Of a DNA stretch of 34,874 nucleotides, positions 33,701 through 34,874 are shown one piece after another. Position numbers and translations under genes: made by a program. Below the pieces are notes generated by a model. The model did no database searches and had not been told where the DNA came from. It was given only the letters and a program-made list of their open reading frames with translations. Source of the DNA: JBDZVM01 sp040255675 (GTDB lineage Bacteria > Actinomycetota > Actinomycetes > Acidothermales > Acidothermaceae); NCBI GenBank assembly GCA_040255675.1, contig JBDZVM010000040.1, forward strand, positions 1 to 34,874. Direction: 5' to 3'. Within the stretch, counting starts at the first letter, position 1; each line of letters begins with the position of its first letter.

Positions 33701-33891
33701 ACCCGTGCCTCGACGTGGTGGGTGCCGGGCATACCGTTCGCGGTCGGCGGGCCCTCGTAAAAGGTCCATTGAGGGCGCCCTTCGCTTTGCGCGAGCGAGC
33801 GATCGAAGACCTTGGAGTCGTGCCAGCGCCGCAGCACCTCGTGTTCGAGAGCGGGCAGGTCGACCTGCGTCGGGAGCGGGGGGAAGGGCAC
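30739..33891 (-). CDS. ileS: Isoleucyl-tRNA synthetase
   Basis: Class I aminoacyl-tRNA synthetase of 1050 residues. The HIGH-type motif appears as GTHHVEAR (residues 56-63) after YEGPPTANG, and KMSKH starts at K601 in DGRKMSKHLGNIL. The editing (CP1) domain with WTTTPWTLVSNTAVAVHPDV and WRCDTALLYYALPSWYIRTT is present, as are an anticodon-binding domain (WALSELHSTV, WYVRRSRRRFW) and a C-terminal extension. Length and KMSKH resemble the eukaryote-like IleRS common in actinobacteria. The GTG at 33891 follows GGAGGT (complement 33903-33898) and gives the usual N-terminus; the frame is open 49 codons further but that part is the T-box leader. Confidence 0.96.
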   Translation of the reverse strand: MPFPPLPTQVDLPALEHEVLRRWHDSKVFDRSLAQSEGRPQWTFYEGPPTANGMPGTHHVEARVFKDLFPRFKTMKGFHVPRKAGWDCHGLPVELQVEKELGFTGKKDIEAYGIAEFNAKCRESVERHVDAFEQLTERMGYWVDLSKAYRTMDTSYVESVWWSLKQIFDKGLLVQDHRVAPYCPRCGTALSDHEVALGYLNVTDPSVYVRFPLTSGPLAGQAALLVWTTTPWTLVSNTAVAVHPDVRYVAVRLSDDEGAAETLVVAEPLVAGVVGSRDYEITARFTGREMEHWTYQRPFELLDFNGERAHYVVLADYVTTEDGTGLVHQAPAFGADDLAVSRAYGLPVVNPVRPDGTFDENLPLVGGVFFKTADKALVEDLRDRGLLYRLKMYEHSYPHCWRCDTALLYYALPSWYIRTTAIKEALVRENEKTNWYPETIKHGRYGDWLRNNIDWALSRNRYWGTPLPLWRCENGHLTCVGSRAELGELAGRDLSDLDPHRPYIDDISFDCKQCGSVMRRVPEVIDAWYDSGSMPFAQFGYPYLGNDEFERSYPADFICEAIDQTRGWFYTLMAVGTLVFDQSSYRNVLCLGHILAEDGRKMSKHLGNILEPIPLMEKHSADALRWFMLAGGSPWAARRIGDEALEEVVRKVLLTYWNTASFFVLYANASNWTPGDAPAATERPLLDRWALSELHSTVREVDDALENFDSARAGRRLAQFIDDLSNWYVRRSRRRFWDGEPAALHTLYECLETLTLVMAPFTPFITDEVHDRLVTKMRPGAPDSVHLRDWPNADDALIDVRLSEQMALVRRLVELGRAARAESKVRTRQPLGRALVHTPGWRDLPDELKNQVTDELNVREVVPDDAVGGLAVVETVVKPNFRALGKRFGKNTQAVAGAIASSDHAALAAGLAARGSASVSVDGETIELSADELIVTETPTLGWAVANDAGISVALDLELTDELRSAGLAREVIRFVQEARKNSGLDITDRIELWWQPDDETLAAAIREHGTAIASDVLAVNAIEGRPNADVKPHRDDDLGLTVWLRAAGA

Positions 33892-34256
33892 CGGTAAACC
33901 TCCGTCAGCGACGTGTGTGTGTCGGACGAAGGGACGACGCCAGCCGGCTTCCCGGCGGCCCCGCGGTACCACCCTTCTTGGACCGGCGGTGCCGATCCCT
34001 CTCTGGTTTCGCGCGGCCGGATCTACTAGGCGTGGCAACGCTGTTCTGCCGGCGGCTCCGGGGTGATCTTCACCGCACGCACCGCCCCCGGGCTCGCACC
34101 GTCCCCGGGTCGCTTGGGCTTGCGTGCGCGGTTACTTGTCCCCATCGACACCGTGCGCGGGTCGTAAGTCTACGGCAGCGAGCACGTCGCGCCGCCGTTG
34201 CGAGACGATCGCGAGTTGCGGACCCGAGGAACGCCCGTGCGCATAGGCTGGCGAAG
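33892..34256. other. Divergent region between ileS and DUF167 gene
   Basis: The 365-base region is mostly the T-box leader. The rest (about 34141-34256) should hold the ileS promoter and the promoter of the DUF167 gene. I cannot assign -35 and -10 boxes with confidence and see no other gene in it. Confidence 0.6.
33898..34140 (-). promoter_or_regulatory. Isoleucine T-box riboswitch in the ileS leader
   Basis: On the minus strand the T-box sequence AAGGGTGGTACCGCGG lies at complement 33977-33962. Upstream of it are the stem III-like AGAGAGGGATCGGCACC and the AGTAGA element. A candidate specifier ATC (Ile) is at complement 34067-34065, within GGTGAAGATCACC. There is no terminator T-run between the T-box and the GGAGGT of ileS, so control is probably by hiding the ribosome-binding site, as known for actinobacterial ileS T-boxes. 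The outer limits are approximate. Confidence 0.88.
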
Positions 34257-34577
34257 ATGAGCGTCGGCGACGGTGTGACGGTCGCGATTCGAGTGAGCCC
34301 GTCCTCGGCACGGACGGCGGTCGGCGGATGTCGCGGCGACGCTTTGATCGTGCGAGTGACCGAGGCCGCGGTCGACGGCAGGGCCACCGAAGCGGCGCTG
34401 GTCGCGCTGGCTAAAGCCTTGGGCGTACCACGGCGCGACGTGCGCTTGCGCGGTGGAGCGACGTCTCGCGACAAGATCGTAGCGATCGCTACCGCGCAAG
34501 GCGATGTGCTGGCTCGGCTCGCCGCGCTACGCCTCGGCGTCGGGGGGAATTTGGCGGGTCGGCAACGCCCGTCGTAG
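34257..34577 (+). CDS. DUF167 (YggU) family protein
   Basis: A small protein of 106 residues with the DUF167 pattern: VTVAIRVSPSSARTAVGG at the N-terminus, LIVRVTEAAVDGRATEAALVALAKALGVPRRDVRLRGGATSRDKIVAI in the middle. The family is widespread and of unknown function, often near divIVA, yggT or ileS. The ATG at 34257 is the first in-frame start near the conserved part; there is no strong ribosome-binding site, so a leaderless or weakly translated message is possible. Confidence 0.85.
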   Translation: MSVGDGVTVAIRVSPSSARTAVGGCRGDALIVRVTEAAVDGRATEAALVALAKALGVPRRDVRLRGGATSRDKIVAIATAQGDVLARLAALRLGVGGNLAGRQRPS

Positions 34578-34728
34578 GCCCCCAGTGTGAGATACGTTGT
34601 CCGCGATTGCGCCCGGTGACTCAGCGGAACAAAAAGCACGGCGCGCCTGGTTGCCGAGCGCGAGATCGAGACCTATCCTCGCCTGACCGATCCGTGATCA
34701 TGATCGAGGGCGTTCGAGGGAGCCGGAC

Positions 34729-34874
34729 ATGCCAGCACAACGCCGCGGTGGCGTGACACAGCGCGTCCCGACTCGGGCATCGAGTCAAGCATCGGACCGG
34801 GCATCAAATCGCGCAGCCGATCGAGCAGCTAATCGAGCACTGCCGAAGCCCTCCGCGTCGACCGCACGTTCGTC
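34729..34874 (+). CDS. Partial gene with repetitive Arg/Ala-rich N-terminus (possibly DksA/TraR type)
   Basis: An ATG at 34729 preceded by GGGAG (about 6 bases) opens a frame to the window end: MPAQRRGGVTQRVPTR, then a four-residue repeat RASS-QASD-RASN-RAAD-RAAN. The catalytic or diagnostic part lies outside the window. In other actinobacteria a DksA/TraR zinc-finger regulator with a low-complexity basic N-terminus commonly sits between ileS and lspA, so this is my guess from position only. Confidence 0.55.
   Translation, partial: MPAQRRGGVTQRVPTRASSQASDRASNRAADRAANRALPKPSASTARS
34774..34833 (+). repeat. Five 12-base tandem units in the partial 3'-terminal gene
   Basis: Units of the form CGn-GCA-nnn-nAn repeat every 12 bases and encode the 4-residue pattern R-A-S/A-S/D/N (one unit begins with Gln). 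The units are degenerate, mostly at second and third codons. Confidence 0.7.

Noticed and set aside
33892..34038. 49-codon extension of IleRS upstream of the GTG
   Set aside because: This stretch contains the T-box sequence and the ribosome-binding site, so it is leader RNA and not coding.
34595..34680. Segment with CGGTGACTCAGCGGAAC that looks like part of a tRNA D-arm
   Set aside because: No matching acceptor stem, anticodon arm or TTCGA-type T-arm at the right distance could be found.
1..34874. CRISPR array, prophage, insertion sequence or rRNA genes
   Set aside because: No regularly spaced repeats of CRISPR type, no transposase, integrase or phage proteins, and no rRNA-like sequence were seen; the only tandem repeats are short and within genes.

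Overview
This is high-GC actinobacterial DNA carrying almost the whole division and cell wall (dcw) cluster. The evidence for an actinomycete is the gene order mraZ-rsmH-ftsL-ftsI-murE-murF-mraY-ftsW-murG-murC-ftsZ-pgeF-yggS-sepF-yggT-divIVA, the absence of ftsA, the many GTG starts and 4-base ATGA/GTGA overlaps, a consensus actinobacterial LexA box, and an isoleucine T-box of actinobacterial type in front of ileS. MurE carries the DNPR motif, so the wall is probably built on meso-diaminopimelate. I cannot place the organism below class level.

Layout. Bases 1-3286 hold the 3' part of dnaE2 (error-prone polymerase). Bases 3384-4050 hold an SOS box and a gene for a HEPN-domain protein of the SAV_6107 type. 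A SAM methyltransferase and a DUF3040 membrane protein follow. Bases 5734-10561 on the minus strand form a tight moxR - DUF58 - transglutaminase operon. From 10988 to 28453 the plus strand carries the dcw cluster and its usual tail, opened by MraZ-type operator repeats. From 33891 down to 28484 the minus strand carries a T-box controlled ileS, an MFS efflux gene that starts at the ileS stop codon, and an unrecognised gene. The window closes on the plus strand with a DUF167 gene and the beginning of a gene with a repetitive N-terminus.

How the genes work together. MurE, MurF and MurC build UDP-MurNAc-pentapeptide, MraY and MurG turn it into lipid II, and FtsW with FtsI polymerise and cross-link it at the septum. 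FtsZ, SepF, FtsL and DivIVA organise division and polar growth. MraZ and RsmH open the cluster, and PgeF, YggS and YggT are its usual companions.

The most striking observation is what is missing. murD is absent between mraY and ftsW, where only a 37-residue open frame remains, overlapped by 4 bases on each side. ftsQ is absent between murC and ftsZ, where only an 18-residue frame overlapping murC remains, followed directly by a strong hairpin. Both products are normally essential, so they should be encoded elsewhere or be functionally replaced. Other points worth following are the SOS box in front of a HEPN protein with an intact RX4H motif, the efflux gene apparently under the ileS T-box, a 35-base palindrome and a 54-base tandem duplication inside dnaE2, and a perfect 22-base inverted repeat near an orphan gene.
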